DNA of 38,835 bases from NCBI GenBank assembly GCA_013285685.1, contig JABDHD010000032.1, positions 1-38,835 on the forward strand. Reading direction: 5' to 3'. Each line of letters begins with the position of its first letter. The first letter of the stretch is position 1. Positions 17,372-26,289 of this stretch are shown one piece after another. Below the pieces are notes generated by a model. The model was not told where the DNA came from and ran no database searches. It worked only from the letters and a program-made list of their open reading frames with translations. The stretch comes from Bacteroidota bacterium. Its GTDB lineage: Bacteria; Bacteroidota; Bacteroidia; Sphingobacteriales; Sphingobacteriaceae. The position numbers and the translations under genes were made by a program.

Positions 17372-18544
17372 TCAATAAACCCAAAAGGCTGGCGGGGTCT
17401 TTGTTCCTCTTACGGTACAATCGGCGCAAAAACGATCGGTACCCGTGTAGCCTAATATTGGTCCCCCGGGCAACTGAATGGTGCCAACCACGAATTGCTT
17501 CCCTGAGTATATCCACGACGGGACATCATTAAAGCCGCCCGGATCCTTGAAATAATACGGATCGACTTCACAACCGTCCACCGATACCGGAATTTTGGTT
17601 ACCGTGCCGGGAATGTTCCGGTTATCGATAAAAATTCTAAGTTGCGAGGCAGTGCCTGCGCTTAGGTATCCTATAACCGGTTCTGACGGGGTTGTTACGC
17701 AATGAATGTTACCCGGCAGTTCCGAAGGCTGGGCATCAAATATACTGCCCAGTTGCTCCGTGTTTGTTTTCAATAGCTGCCAGTAATTGTAAGCATCGGG
17801 CGTCAGGGCGTATTGTTTTACCAGGATGCTGTAACGGTCGCCAATTTTTTCAGACGATTTACCTATCGCAGTCAATTGCATTTTCGCTATAATATCCTGT
17901 TTTAACTTAGCCGACGATCCCAGCAGGATATTTTGTGACGTATCGCTTGCCCAGCAGGTGTAAACCTGGTCCTGCGCACTCCTCGGTACCACTGTGTCAA
18001 TGGGATTGGTTAACAATTCATCAACCGACTCAACAAACGGGTGGATGATATAGGTTTCCGAAAAGTCCCAACGGTAATAGATGGTTTTATTAGCCGGATC
18101 GTGTGTACTAAGCCATACGCTTACAGCGGTATCAGCTAAGGTATAATAAACACTGTCTATCGGGGGCGAGTTTTTCACGGGTAAAAAGTCGGATTGATAC
18201 GTTTTGCCGTTTGAAGTAATAATTTTAAGCGCATAGGTATTCGCCGAACTTAAATTTAGCCCCGGTGACCGGTAATACCCGTTGCCGGTTTCTTTTAAAG
18301 GATAAATTGTATTTGCGCTGCTCAATACCGTAACAGATGCGTGCAATTCGGGATTTGCGGTGGTTTGGGCGCCGATCTGCACCGTGCGGCTCAATTTAAT
18401 AATGGTCGAGTCCGAACCGGTATTGATCAAGCCTTCCACCACCAGGTAATTGACATTAGTAGTAATTGCAGGCGGATCATACGGTTTTCTGCAACTTAAT
18501 AAGGCAAATAATAACAAATAGCAGGCTATGTGGTATTTTGACAT
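17372..18544 (-). CDS. DUF4249 family lipoprotein
   Basis: This is a lipoprotein of about 390 residues. Starting at 18544 gives 'MSKYHIACYLLLFALLSC' with a lipobox Cys at 18, followed by 'RKPYDPP', the usual opening of DUF4249. The body has the family's beta-rich N-terminal part ('NYLVVEGLINTGSDSTIIKL', 'GNGYYRSPGLNL') and the conserved Cys-rich end 'DRFCADCTVRGTKTPPAFW'. DUF4249 proteins are normally encoded beside TonB-dependent receptors in Bacteroidetes and are thought to be cell-surface partners of them; here no intact receptor is adjacent, only a possible remnant at 17199. An in-frame ATG at 18580 exists, but a TAAATTTG -7 element at 18578-18585 would put the transcript start after it, so 18544 is preferred. 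Confidence 0.88.
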   Translation of the reverse strand: MSKYHIACYLLLFALLSCRKPYDPPAITTNVNYLVVEGLINTGSDSTIIKLSRTVQIGAQTTANPELHASVTVLSSANTIYPLKETGNGYYRSPGLNLSSANTYALKIITSNGKTYQSDFLPVKNSPPIDSVYYTLADTAVSVWLSTHDPANKTIYYRWDFSETYIIHPFVESVDELLTNPIDTVVPRSAQDQVYTCWASDTSQNILLGSSAKLKQDIIAKMQLTAIGKSSEKIGDRYSILVKQYALTPDAYNYWQLLKTNTEQLGSIFDAQPSELPGNIHCVTTPSEPVIGYLSAGTASQLRIFIDNRNIPGTVTKIPVSVDGCEVDPYYFKDPGGFNDVPSWIYSGKQFVVGTIQLPGGPILGYTGTDRFCADCTVRGTKTPPAFWVY

Positions 18545-18577
18545 AACAAAAAGATTGCGGCGGCGTTGGTTTAATTT

Positions 18578-18609
18578 CAAATTTAACTAAAAAAACAGTT
18601 CATTTTCAA
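18578..18609 (-). promoter_or_regulatory. Candidate Bacteroidetes promoter for the DUF4249 gene
   Basis: On the minus strand a TTG (18609-18607) and TAAATTTG (18585-18578) are separated by 21 bases, close to the TTTG-N19-TAnnTTTG consensus. The predicted start of transcription, near 18571, lies about 27 bases upstream of the ATG at 18544. Confidence 0.4.
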
Positions 18610-18660
18610 GCAATCTGCCATTTAGACAGGAAATCGCTTTTAAAATCTTCTCAGCAACAG

Positions 18661-18805
18661 GAGGCTCCGCTGGAGCCTAAATTAGTTTTTTTTATCCTAT
18701 AAACAGGCGACTCCTCTGGAGTCGACCAACGATATTAGTTTATAACTCCAGAAGAGCAGCCTGTTTATAGGAAAGTCGGTTTTTCTTAGGGCTCCGGCGG
18801 AGCCT
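18661..18805. repeat. Nested REP-like palindromic element
   Basis: The outer hairpins are AGGCTCC-GCT-GGAGCCT (18662-18678) and a near copy in inverted orientation, GGCTCC-GGC-GGAGCC (18790-18804). Inside them lies a perfect 14-base inverted repeat (TCCTATAAACAGGC at 18695-18708, complement at 18759-18772). The left inner arm continues into a CGACTCC-TCT-GGAGTCG hairpin (18708-18724), and a diverged copy of that hairpin lies inside the right arm. The element fills most of the 385-base gap between the DUF4249 start and the DUF2461 gene. It looks like a pair of REP units in inverted orientation; no transposase is present here. Confidence 0.8.
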
Positions 18806-18929
18806 GCTCTTTAAAAGCGTCTGCCCTGGCCATTTAGCTGATTTTTTCCATTCCCGCCCGGTTGTCGTCTGTAAAATTCGTTAATTTGATTTCTTTAGAA
18901 CCAAGTGGCAAAAAATCAACCAAATCAAA

Positions 18930-19619
18930 ATGGCAGCGATCATCAAAAAAGATTCACTCGATTTTTTAACCGATCTGTCCAAAAACAATAACCGCGAATG
19001 GTTTAATACCTGCAAGGACAGGTATTTAGCTGCCCGCGACAACATTATTGATTTTGCCGACGCGCTGCTGGTTGAAATGAACACGCATGACCGGATTGAA
19101 ACACCATCCGGCAAAAAAAGCGTGTTCAGGATTTATAGAGATGTCCGATTTGCAAAGGATAAAACACCGTACAACAACCATTGGAGTGGCGTCTTCAAGC
19201 GGGCGACAAAGAAACTCCGTGGAGGTTATTATTTCCGCATTGAAAGTGGGAATTCCGGCCTGGTTGGCGGCTTTTGGGGGCCGGACACTGATGATATGAA
19301 GCGGATAAGACAGGACATCGACGCCAACCCCGATACCTGGAGGGAGCTGCTTGGCAACAAAACCCTGGTGGAAACCTTTGGCACATTGTACGGTGAACAG
19401 CTCGGCTCCGCCCCCCGCGGCTATGCAAAGGACCACCCGGCAATTGACCTGCTGCGCTACAAACAATTTATGCTGAGACACCTGTTTACCGACGAAGAAG
19501 TATTAAGCCCTGACTTTGTTTACAAGGTGAATGATGTGTTTAAAAAAATGAGGCCCTTTCTTGATTTTATGAGCGAAGTGCTGACCACGGATGCGAACGG
19601 GATGGATTTGGTGGGGTAA
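18930..19619 (+). CDS. DUF2461 domain-containing protein
   Basis: The 229-residue soluble protein matches DUF2461 (TIGR02453) throughout: 'FLTDLSKNNNREWFNTCKDRY' at the N-terminus, 'VFRIYRDVRFAKDKTPYNNH' in the middle (about 67-86), 'GGYYFRIESGNSGLVGGFW' after it, and 'LRHLFTDEEVLSPDFV' near the end. Length is normal. The family is widespread in bacteria and fungi; its biochemical role is unknown. The start is the ATG that gives the canonical N-terminus. It is followed 47 bases later, on the same strand, by the DUF4304-like gene, and the two may be co-transcribed. Confidence 0.93.
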   Translation: MAAIIKKDSLDFLTDLSKNNNREWFNTCKDRYLAARDNIIDFADALLVEMNTHDRIETPSGKKSVFRIYRDVRFAKDKTPYNNHWSGVFKRATKKLRGGYYFRIESGNSGLVGGFWGPDTDDMKRIRQDIDANPDTWRELLGNKTLVETFGTLYGEQLGSAPRGYAKDHPAIDLLRYKQFMLRHLFTDEEVLSPDFVYKVNDVFKKMRPFLDFMSEVLTTDANGMDLVG

Positions 19620-19666
19620 CGTGGTAATATATTAAATTAACATAACCATTAGTTGCTTTTTTTAAT

Positions 19667-20305
19667 ATGTATAATTCGGGAACCGGATATAAAAAAATCA
19701 AAACCGAAATCGGGAATTTGATGCGCGAATATGGGTTCGCGCCCTATAAAACAGCGACCTATTACCGTGTCACCGCAGGGGATATACTCCAATTTATAAA
19801 CTTTCAAAAAGGAGAACGCTCGTTAAATGAGCAAATGACAATAAATATTGTGATCCAGGGCTTGTTTGCTCCGGGCTGCTCGTTTGAGATTTTACAACCC
19901 GGAGGCAGAATTGGGAGACTACTCGATTCTGACAAAGATGTTTGGTGGCATTGCGATACCGAATTGATGACTGCTCAAAGTATTAGGGACATTGGCAAAG
20001 TTGTGGCAGAAATATTGGTCCCCTTTTTTGATCGCATGGCTACAGCCGACGGACTGTACATGAGTTTTAGTGAACCAGCCTCACGCTTTTTATGGGCTAT
20101 TGCATCTAGCTTTGTACAGAAAGGATACGTTTGTTTAAAAGCCGGACAATACAAAAAGGGTATTTCTATTTTTGAAGAGAATCGCCCAAGTCAGGTTGCC
20201 AAATTTAAAACAATAAAAAAATTAACGGAGGAAGCCAGGTTTGAAGAAATCGATAGTATCCTACTCGACAATATTCGCTATCACAGGGAGAAGTTGAAAA
20301 TTTAG
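19667..20305 (+). CDS. DUF4304-like protein
   Basis: A 212-residue soluble protein. The N-terminal 130 residues follow the DUF4304 pattern: a helix 'YKKIKTEIGNLMREYGFAPY', then 'YYRVTAGDILQFINFQKGERS' and 'TINIVIQGLF', with a later 'VWWHCDTELMT'. The family is of unknown function and often found in accessory contexts. The C-terminal part is helical and charged. It is convergent with the VWA gene, and the two stop codons are directly adjacent (TAG at 20303-20305, complement of TAA at 20306-20308), leaving no room for a terminator. Confidence 0.68.
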   Translation: MYNSGTGYKKIKTEIGNLMREYGFAPYKTATYYRVTAGDILQFINFQKGERSLNEQMTINIVIQGLFAPGCSFEILQPGGRIGRLLDSDKDVWWHCDTELMTAQSIRDIGKVVAEILVPFFDRMATADGLYMSFSEPASRFLWAIASSFVQKGYVCLKAGQYKKGISIFEENRPSQVAKFKTIKKLTEEARFEEIDSILLDNIRYHREKLKI

Positions 20306-21448
20306 TTATTTCTTCACCAGCAGATCTTCCCTCGCCGCCCATAAGTTAATATCCTGTTTGGATAAAGCCGCCGCCATTAAATCAGGGAATTTATCGGGGG
20401 TACAGGCGAAAACCGGCACACCGATGTCCGCCATGAATTGTGCGTTGTGATGATCGTAGGACGGGGCGCCGTCATCGTTCAGCGCCAGCAAAACGACCAA
20501 CTGCACACCTGCGGCAACAAGCTCTGCGGCACGGCGACGCATTTCATTCGGATTGCCGCCTTCATACAAGTCGGTAATCAATACCATCACTGTGTCTGCC
20601 GGCCGGGTTACTATTTGCTGACAATAGGTTAAGGCGGCTTTAATATCCGTACCGCCGCCCAGTTGAACGCCAAAGAGCAGATCGACCGGATCGTCCAGTT
20701 CATCCGTCAGGTCGGCAACCGCCGTATCAAAAACAACCATTTTTGTTTTAACCGCCGGTATGGAAGCCATCACACTGCCAAATATGCCCGAATAAACCAC
20801 CGACGACCCCATCGAGCCGCTCTGATCCAGGCACAGGATCACATCTTTCAGCGACGAACGCTTGCGACCGTAGCCAATCCGTTGTTCGGGTATAATAGTT
20901 TTAAAATCAGGCTGATAATGTTTCAGGTTCTTCAGGATCGTAGCGCTCCAGTTGATCTCGCGATGCCTTGGCCGGGTATTCCTTACGCTTTTGTTTAGGC
21001 TGCCGGTAATGGCCTGACGGGTAGGCTCAGCCAGTTTTTTAATCAGCTGGTCTACCACTTTACGCACCACCTGCCGGGCGGTATCTTTTGTTTTATCGGG
21101 GATTACACGGCTTAAAGTCATCAAAGTCGCCACCAGGTGCACATCCGGCTCTATATTCTCCAGCATTTCCTTTTCAAAAAGCATCTGGGTTAAATTCAAA
21201 CGCTTTAAAGCATCCTGCTGCATTACCTGCACCACCGATGAGGGAAAAAATGTACGGATATCGCCCAGCCAGCGGCTCACATTTGGCGATGAGGCGCCCA
21301 ATCCCCCGCTTTTATCACTATCGTACAAGGCTTCCAGGGTGCGGTCAACTTTAAGGTCGTCCTCCGTCAGCACGAACTCCGTTCCCTCCTGCTGGTGGCC
21401 GCCCAGTATCAGGCGCCATTTACGCAATTGTTGCGGTTCAGTTTCCAT
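20306..21448 (-). CDS. VWA-domain protein, YehP-like
   Basis: This 380-residue protein has a helical N-terminal half and a C-terminal von Willebrand A domain (about 201-350). The metal-ion-dependent adhesion site is intact: D208-x-S210-x-S212 ('DQSGSMGSS'), T267 in 'GGGTDIK' and D293 in 'ITDLYEGG'. VWA proteins of this type are the partners of MoxR-class AAA ATPases, bridging the ATPase to a substrate through a divalent cation. It is the last gene of the five-gene operon, its start overlapping the DUF5682 stop by 11 bases. Its length and company match E. coli YehP (recalled as 378 residues). It should be cytoplasmic, as there is no signal or membrane segment. Confidence 0.9.
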   Translation of the reverse strand: METEPQQLRKWRLILGGHQQEGTEFVLTEDDLKVDRTLEALYDSDKSGGLGASSPNVSRWLGDIRTFFPSSVVQVMQQDALKRLNLTQMLFEKEMLENIEPDVHLVATLMTLSRVIPDKTKDTARQVVRKVVDQLIKKLAEPTRQAITGSLNKSVRNTRPRHREINWSATILKNLKHYQPDFKTIIPEQRIGYGRKRSSLKDVILCLDQSGSMGSSVVYSGIFGSVMASIPAVKTKMVVFDTAVADLTDELDDPVDLLFGVQLGGGTDIKAALTYCQQIVTRPADTVMVLITDLYEGGNPNEMRRRAAELVAAGVQLVVLLALNDDGAPSYDHHNAQFMADIGVPVFACTPDKFPDLMAAALSKQDINLWAAREDLLVKK

Positions 21449-23705
21449 CTGCCTCCATGCCGTTAAATTTTAAGCCTAATAATTCTATAATTACCGGCAA
21501 GCCTTGCTTTGCCCTGTTGGCGTCGAAATCAGCCTGCATATTAAATTGTTGTCGGCCTGTTCCTCCGCCCGATTTCGCTTTTTCGCCCAATTTTCTTCTT
21601 TCAGGCCTCGAAAAGTTGGCAAATGTGCGCCGCAGCAAGGGCAATACCTGCATAAAGTTATCGTCGGCTAAACCGGCAACCCAGTTGTCTATCATCTGCC
21701 ACAGGTCGTCATCGAGCAAGAGCAAAGTGCCGCTTCCTTTCAAAAAACCTTCCAGCCAGGCGGCCGCAATAACCGGCGCCGTGGCCGATGACATCGCAAA
21801 GCTGAAATATTGTATAAGTTTATCGGCGTCCAGTAATTTACTATCATTCAGCAACCGGGTGCTGTAACCTCCAATCACCGGCGACGTGTTTTTATTGGCC
21901 GCAATAACCTGCAGGGTTTGCTGCCAGCCGGCGATAATCTCCGCATCCTGTAATAAATTAATCCCATCGTTCAGCTTAAAAAACAAATCCAGCAGTTGCT
22001 GTGCCGCATCATTATCAATGGCAATACAGGCGTTGGGCAGGCTGATACAGATGCGGGTGATGATACTGTTGATAATGCTCAACACCATGGTAGCATCCGT
22101 TTTGCGCACGTTGCCGTACCTGGCAACGGTGATCAGGCCGGGCACGGTCTCCATCAACCCGATCACATCGGCCGAGGCGGCGGCCAGGTTATCCAGGCGA
22201 TGTATCAGTGCTTCTATGGCATCCGGCAGGTTTGCCGGGATGCTTTTTTCAAGCAGGCTGCCAATCACCTTCAAATCCCGTGCTGATTCGGCCTCTTCCA
22301 GCACACTATTGGTTGCGGCCTCTTCTACTGTATTGCCCAGGTTACCCCGCTCGATTATCTCAACAGAATAACCAGGATCCCATTGCAGGCGCCATTGCTC
22401 CTTAAAAGTGCCCTTGCCCGTGGTAAACTGTTGGCGGCCCCATCCGATACCCAATAAAAGCAGCCGGTGTAAAAACTCGCTCCGCCCCAGGTCAGTATCA
22501 TTGCGGAGGTCGAGTGTATAATCTTTAAAATCAGCCGTAGCAGGAAGCCGCAATTTTTTTTGCAGGCGCTCGATATCCAATTGCAGGGGTGGTTTGGGTA
22601 TCTCTGCCGGCACTTCGCCAATCTGGTGCCCCACGATGAGCTCTTCCTGTACCAGCCTAAGTAAAATGCTTTCGCCGTTGCACAGTACGCTTAGCGTTGC
22701 CTCGTTCATTTCCTCAAGCCCGGCCTTTGGCAACCCGCGCAATGAAGCCAGTGCGCCAGCGAGCCTGACCGCCTCAATAATATGGGCCATCGAGGTATCC
22801 ATCTGTTGCTTGCGAAACAAACCGGCTACATTGGCCATCCATTGGGTGCCGTCATCGGTGGGGTGATGCCACACATGGTTATACCAGCCCGGTGAGTTGA
22901 TCCCCGCACCATAACCGCTGAAAAAGCTCAGCCGGCTAAAGGTCCAGGGGATCCAGGTACATTCAGTTTTGGTTTTTGGCAGGCCCTTTAATAATTCGTC
23001 GTCGTCTTTTTGCGATGCGCCATTGTGCAATGCCGGGACATGCCAGGCCCCGCAGACTACCGCTATGGTATGGAACATTTCTTTTGCAGCCTGGCGGATG
23101 ATTCGGCGCATGTACGCCTCGCGCAGCTGTTCCAGCTTTTTATCCTTTTGGGGCAGGCTCTCGCGCAAGGCCTGCATCGCCTCTCCTACCGCATCAAATA
23201 CTTCATCATTGTTCAATCGGTATTCAAACGTATGCTCCCACCATTTTTCGCCATCGGTAAAACCGGCCGCGTCGGATAAATAGCTGATCGGGTTTTTCTG
23301 TAATTCCAAATGTTCATACAGCACACCATCCTGGTTTACGTTTGCAGGCTCAGGCAGATTTTCTTTTTGCGACCGTTGTTCCTTTTCAACCAGCATTTGA
23401 TTGCCGGCCGGCAGATCCATGAAACGGACGTGTATTTTTTGCTTTCGGGCGTATAAAATTGCCTGCCACTCGGGCGAAAACTCCGCAAAAGGGTAAAATA
23501 CTGACCGCTGCGGGTCATCGGGCTGATAGCAAAGCAAGGCAACTGGTGGTTTTAATTCTTCGTTACCAACCCATTGCAGCATGGCATCTGCCTCCGGCGG
23601 GCCCTCCACCAGTACAATATCCGGCTTAACGGCCTCCAGGAAATGCTTTACATTCCGTGCCGAGCCGGGGCCATGATGCCTTATGCCTAAAAGGTGTACT
23701 GCCAT
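21438..23705 (-). CDS. DUF5682 family protein, YehM-like
   Basis: The 755-residue cytoplasmic protein begins 'MAVHLLGIRHHGPGSARNVK', the hallmark of DUF5682. The N-terminal 250 residues show a TraB/ChaN-like pattern ('PDIVLVEGPPEAD', 'VVCGAWHVPAL') in which the GIRHHGPGS and GAWH motifs may form an active site or metal site; this is inference. The rest is helical repeat-like sequence of unknown role. Length fits E. coli YehM (recalled as about 759). It lies between the ATPase gene (15-base gap upstream) and the VWA gene (11-base overlap downstream), so it is very likely a component of the same complex. Confidence 0.88.
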   Translation of the reverse strand: MAVHLLGIRHHGPGSARNVKHFLEAVKPDIVLVEGPPEADAMLQWVGNEELKPPVALLCYQPDDPQRSVFYPFAEFSPEWQAILYARKQKIHVRFMDLPAGNQMLVEKEQRSQKENLPEPANVNQDGVLYEHLELQKNPISYLSDAAGFTDGEKWWEHTFEYRLNNDEVFDAVGEAMQALRESLPQKDKKLEQLREAYMRRIIRQAAKEMFHTIAVVCGAWHVPALHNGASQKDDDELLKGLPKTKTECTWIPWTFSRLSFFSGYGAGINSPGWYNHVWHHPTDDGTQWMANVAGLFRKQQMDTSMAHIIEAVRLAGALASLRGLPKAGLEEMNEATLSVLCNGESILLRLVQEELIVGHQIGEVPAEIPKPPLQLDIERLQKKLRLPATADFKDYTLDLRNDTDLGRSEFLHRLLLLGIGWGRQQFTTGKGTFKEQWRLQWDPGYSVEIIERGNLGNTVEEAATNSVLEEAESARDLKVIGSLLEKSIPANLPDAIEALIHRLDNLAAASADVIGLMETVPGLITVARYGNVRKTDATMVLSIINSIITRICISLPNACIAIDNDAAQQLLDLFFKLNDGINLLQDAEIIAGWQQTLQVIAANKNTSPVIGGYSTRLLNDSKLLDADKLIQYFSFAMSSATAPVIAAAWLEGFLKGSGTLLLLDDDLWQMIDNWVAGLADDNFMQVLPLLRRTFANFSRPERRKLGEKAKSGGGTGRQQFNMQADFDANRAKQGLPVIIELLGLKFNGMEADGN

Positions 23706-23720
23706 GGTTTAGCTTTGCTG

Positions 23721-24797
23721 CTAAAGATCGCGGCAGGCGCGATAAATATCCGCCCAGTCGCTTCTTGTTTTTACTACGGTTTCCAGGTATTCCTGCCAAA
23801 CCAGTTTATCCTGCACCGGGTCTTTAATCACCGAGCCGATAATACTGGCGGCAAGGTCGGCCGCTTTGATCCGGCCATCGCCAAAATAGGCAGCCATTGA
23901 TAACCCGCTGTTCATTACGGATATGGCTTCAGCCGTACTTAAAGTGCCCGTAGGTATTTTGATCTTGGTTTTACCGTCCATCGTCACGCCGTTCCGCAGC
24001 TCGCGGAAGATGGTCACCACCCGGCGAATCTCCTGCAATGCCGGTGGTTCGGCCGGCAGGTCCATCACTTTTTCGTAACTCTCTACACGCCGGCGAACAA
24101 TATCGATCTCCTCCTCCACCGAATCTGGCAAAGGCAAAATGACCGTATTAAAACGACGTTTCAGCGCGCTTGACAGTTCATTTACGCCTTTATCACGATT
24201 ATTTGCTGTCGCGATTATGTTAAAACCTTTAACAGCTTGCACTTCTATATTCAATTCCGGCACAGGCAAGGTTTTTTCCGAAAGGATGGTGATCAGCGTG
24301 TCCTGTACATCGGCCCCTATGCGGGTTAGCTCCTCCAACCGTACAATTTTTCCATCTTTCATGGCGCGCATCACGGGCGTCTCCACCAAAGCGCCTTCTG
24401 AAGGCCCCTCGGCTATCAGCCGCGCATAATTCCAGCCGTACCTGATCGATTCCTCGCTGGTACCCGCGGTTCCCTGGATGATCAGGGTAGAATCGCCGCT
24501 TACGCCCGCCGCCAGGTGCTCGCTTACCCAGCTCTTGGCTGTCCCTGGTAAGCCATACAGCAGCAGGGCGCGGTCGGTGGTCAGCGTCGCGACAGCAATT
24601 TCTATCAGCCGCCGGTTACCGATATATTTTGGCGAGACCTCGAATCCGTTTTTTAGTTTGCCGCCCAGTAAGTAGGTTACTACAGCCTGGGGCGACAAAA
24701 CCCAGTTTGCGGGCCGTTTTTCCTGGTCCTGCTTTTTTAGCTCTTCCAGTTCATGTGCAAATAACTGCTCGGCATGGAGACGTAATAGCTGTGACAT
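23721..24797 (-). CDS. MoxR-type AAA+ ATPase, YehL-like
   Basis: This 358-residue ATPase has Walker A at 82-89 ('GLPGTAKS', Ala replacing the usual Gly before Lys), a Walker-B-like 'IVRLEEL', sensor 1 'IIATANNRDKGVN' and the arginine-finger segment 'LSSALKRRFN'. The order and spacing are those of the MoxR branch of AAA+ proteins, which act as chaperone-like unfoldases or cofactor inserters with a VWA partner. Both the ATPase and a VWA protein are encoded in this operon. The gap to the upstream DUF5691 gene is 10 bases. It should be cytoplasmic. E. coli YehL is the closest named counterpart I can recall. The substrate is unknown. Confidence 0.92.
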   Translation of the reverse strand: MSQLLRLHAEQLFAHELEELKKQDQEKRPANWVLSPQAVVTYLLGGKLKNGFEVSPKYIGNRRLIEIAVATLTTDRALLLYGLPGTAKSWVSEHLAAGVSGDSTLIIQGTAGTSEESIRYGWNYARLIAEGPSEGALVETPVMRAMKDGKIVRLEELTRIGADVQDTLITILSEKTLPVPELNIEVQAVKGFNIIATANNRDKGVNELSSALKRRFNTVILPLPDSVEEEIDIVRRRVESYEKVMDLPAEPPALQEIRRVVTIFRELRNGVTMDGKTKIKIPTGTLSTAEAISVMNSGLSMAAYFGDGRIKAADLAASIIGSVIKDPVQDKLVWQEYLETVVKTRSDWADIYRACRDL

Positions 24798-24807
24798 ATT
24801 TGATTGT

Positions 24808-26289
24808 TTATGCGTTAAAGGCCTGTATAATCTGTTGTTTCAGGTTTAATAATTTAAGCAGATGCGCCTTGCTCTTTCCCCAGGACGCCTCTAAATTAGC
24901 GCTCTTCGGGTCGATCTTTTCAAGATGGCTAATCGCGCTAACCGGTACTAACCGGATGTGCTTACCGAAAAATGCGCCGTTGTATTCGTAAGGATGATCA
25001 GCCATGATGTGCAAAGCGGTTAATGCAAGCTCCAAACCCCATTCATTGCCGGATAGCAGTGCGTAGTGAATGATCTCTTTGCCCTCCTTCCGCATAAACC
25101 GCAGCAAATATTTGTCCCCTTCGCCCTGTGGCAGCATATTAATAAAGTCGATATGAAACCCTTCGTGGTGCAGGAAATAAGGAGCCCAGTGCCGCTCATT
25201 GAAATGGGAAACAGCAAGTCCGAGCGCAGGGAGCATGAATGATGCATATTTTTCAAAATATTCTACCACTTGCTGAGGCGACGCCTCAAACCGTCGTTCC
25301 CAAAAAGAAGGTGGCACAAAGTTGATCACCTGGTAAATGATGAATTGCTCATCCGAAAATGCGCTTTTGGGCCCGGAAAGTTTTTCTATCCCCGATTTAA
25401 AAATACTTTCATCAATAATTGCCGGCAACTTTATTTGAATAGCGATTTTATTCATCATCCCCAGCAAAGCTTTTTCCTTTTTCAGGGTGACGGACTGGCT
25501 CAGCAATTCCTCATATTGCCTGATGATGGACGAACCAGGTATTTTTTTTAACAGGCCCATCACCTCATCCCTTGCCTTTTGCCCTTTTTCGGCCAATAAG
25601 GTTTCCAGCCAGGGCAAATCTTCCGGTCCGGCATTTATATTCAGGCATTTCAAAAGTTCGGCCCTGGCAGCCGCATTTTCCTGGTCCCAGGTTTGCTGCA
25701 GCCACTCCCTGGCCGTCCCGGGTACGGTCTGGCGAAGTTTTTTCAATACTTTTACCCTGTCTTCGGGCTTGCCTGTCTGCCAAATCTCTTCGTCGCTTGC
25801 CTGGCTAAAATAAGTCCAGGCGCTGTTAAACTGGCTCAGCCAGGCCCCCCGGTTTCCACTGCAATTGACTACCGCAGGCTGCAGCGAGGCATTTTGCGCC
25901 GCCTTGTCCAGCAGTTCCGGCAGTACAGCAGGTGTGACTATCTGCTGATGCTGATCGCATTGCAATAACCATGTTTCCAATAAGGCGGCATTATTTTCCT
26001 CAAGGATGTTCCTTAAAACTGCAGATGCGCGTTCATTACAATAAAGACGTGTCTCTGGAAGCGCGGCGGCAGTATTAATCTCCGGCTTTTTTAACGGGAC
26101 AAATCCGCATTGCCGATAATTGAAAGCGATAGCGGCCGAATTCAGAAACCTGGTTTCTTTATCACGTTCGGGTGCGTTTTCAATAATGTCAAGCGCCTCC
26201 GCCAACTCTCCGGGAAAATCAGGCTTCGCGGCGCCGCGTTTATCGGTGCCCAGCATGGCCGTGTTTAAGATATATTCCCAGGCGCCCAT
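24808..26289 (-). CDS. DUF5691 family protein
   Basis: The 493-residue helical protein opens 'MGAWEYILNTAMLGTDKRG' and carries HEAT-like paired helices ('RVKVLKKLRQTVPGTAREWL', 'NAAARAELLKCLNINAGPED', 'ARDEVMGLLKKIPGS', about 190-275). This matches DUF5691, a family known almost only from operons with SWIM, AAA, DUF5682 and VWA genes. Such alpha-solenoids usually act as scaffolds. Its ATG overlaps the TGA of the SWIM gene (TGATG), so translation is coupled. No catalytic motif is visible. Confidence 0.85.
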   Translation of the reverse strand: MGAWEYILNTAMLGTDKRGAAKPDFPGELAEALDIIENAPERDKETRFLNSAAIAFNYRQCGFVPLKKPEINTAAALPETRLYCNERASAVLRNILEENNAALLETWLLQCDQHQQIVTPAVLPELLDKAAQNASLQPAVVNCSGNRGAWLSQFNSAWTYFSQASDEEIWQTGKPEDRVKVLKKLRQTVPGTAREWLQQTWDQENAAARAELLKCLNINAGPEDLPWLETLLAEKGQKARDEVMGLLKKIPGSSIIRQYEELLSQSVTLKKEKALLGMMNKIAIQIKLPAIIDESIFKSGIEKLSGPKSAFSDEQFIIYQVINFVPPSFWERRFEASPQQVVEYFEKYASFMLPALGLAVSHFNERHWAPYFLHHEGFHIDFINMLPQGEGDKYLLRFMRKEGKEIIHYALLSGNEWGLELALTALHIMADHPYEYNGAFFGKHIRLVPVSAISHLEKIDPKSANLEASWGKSKAHLLKLLNLKQQIIQAFNA

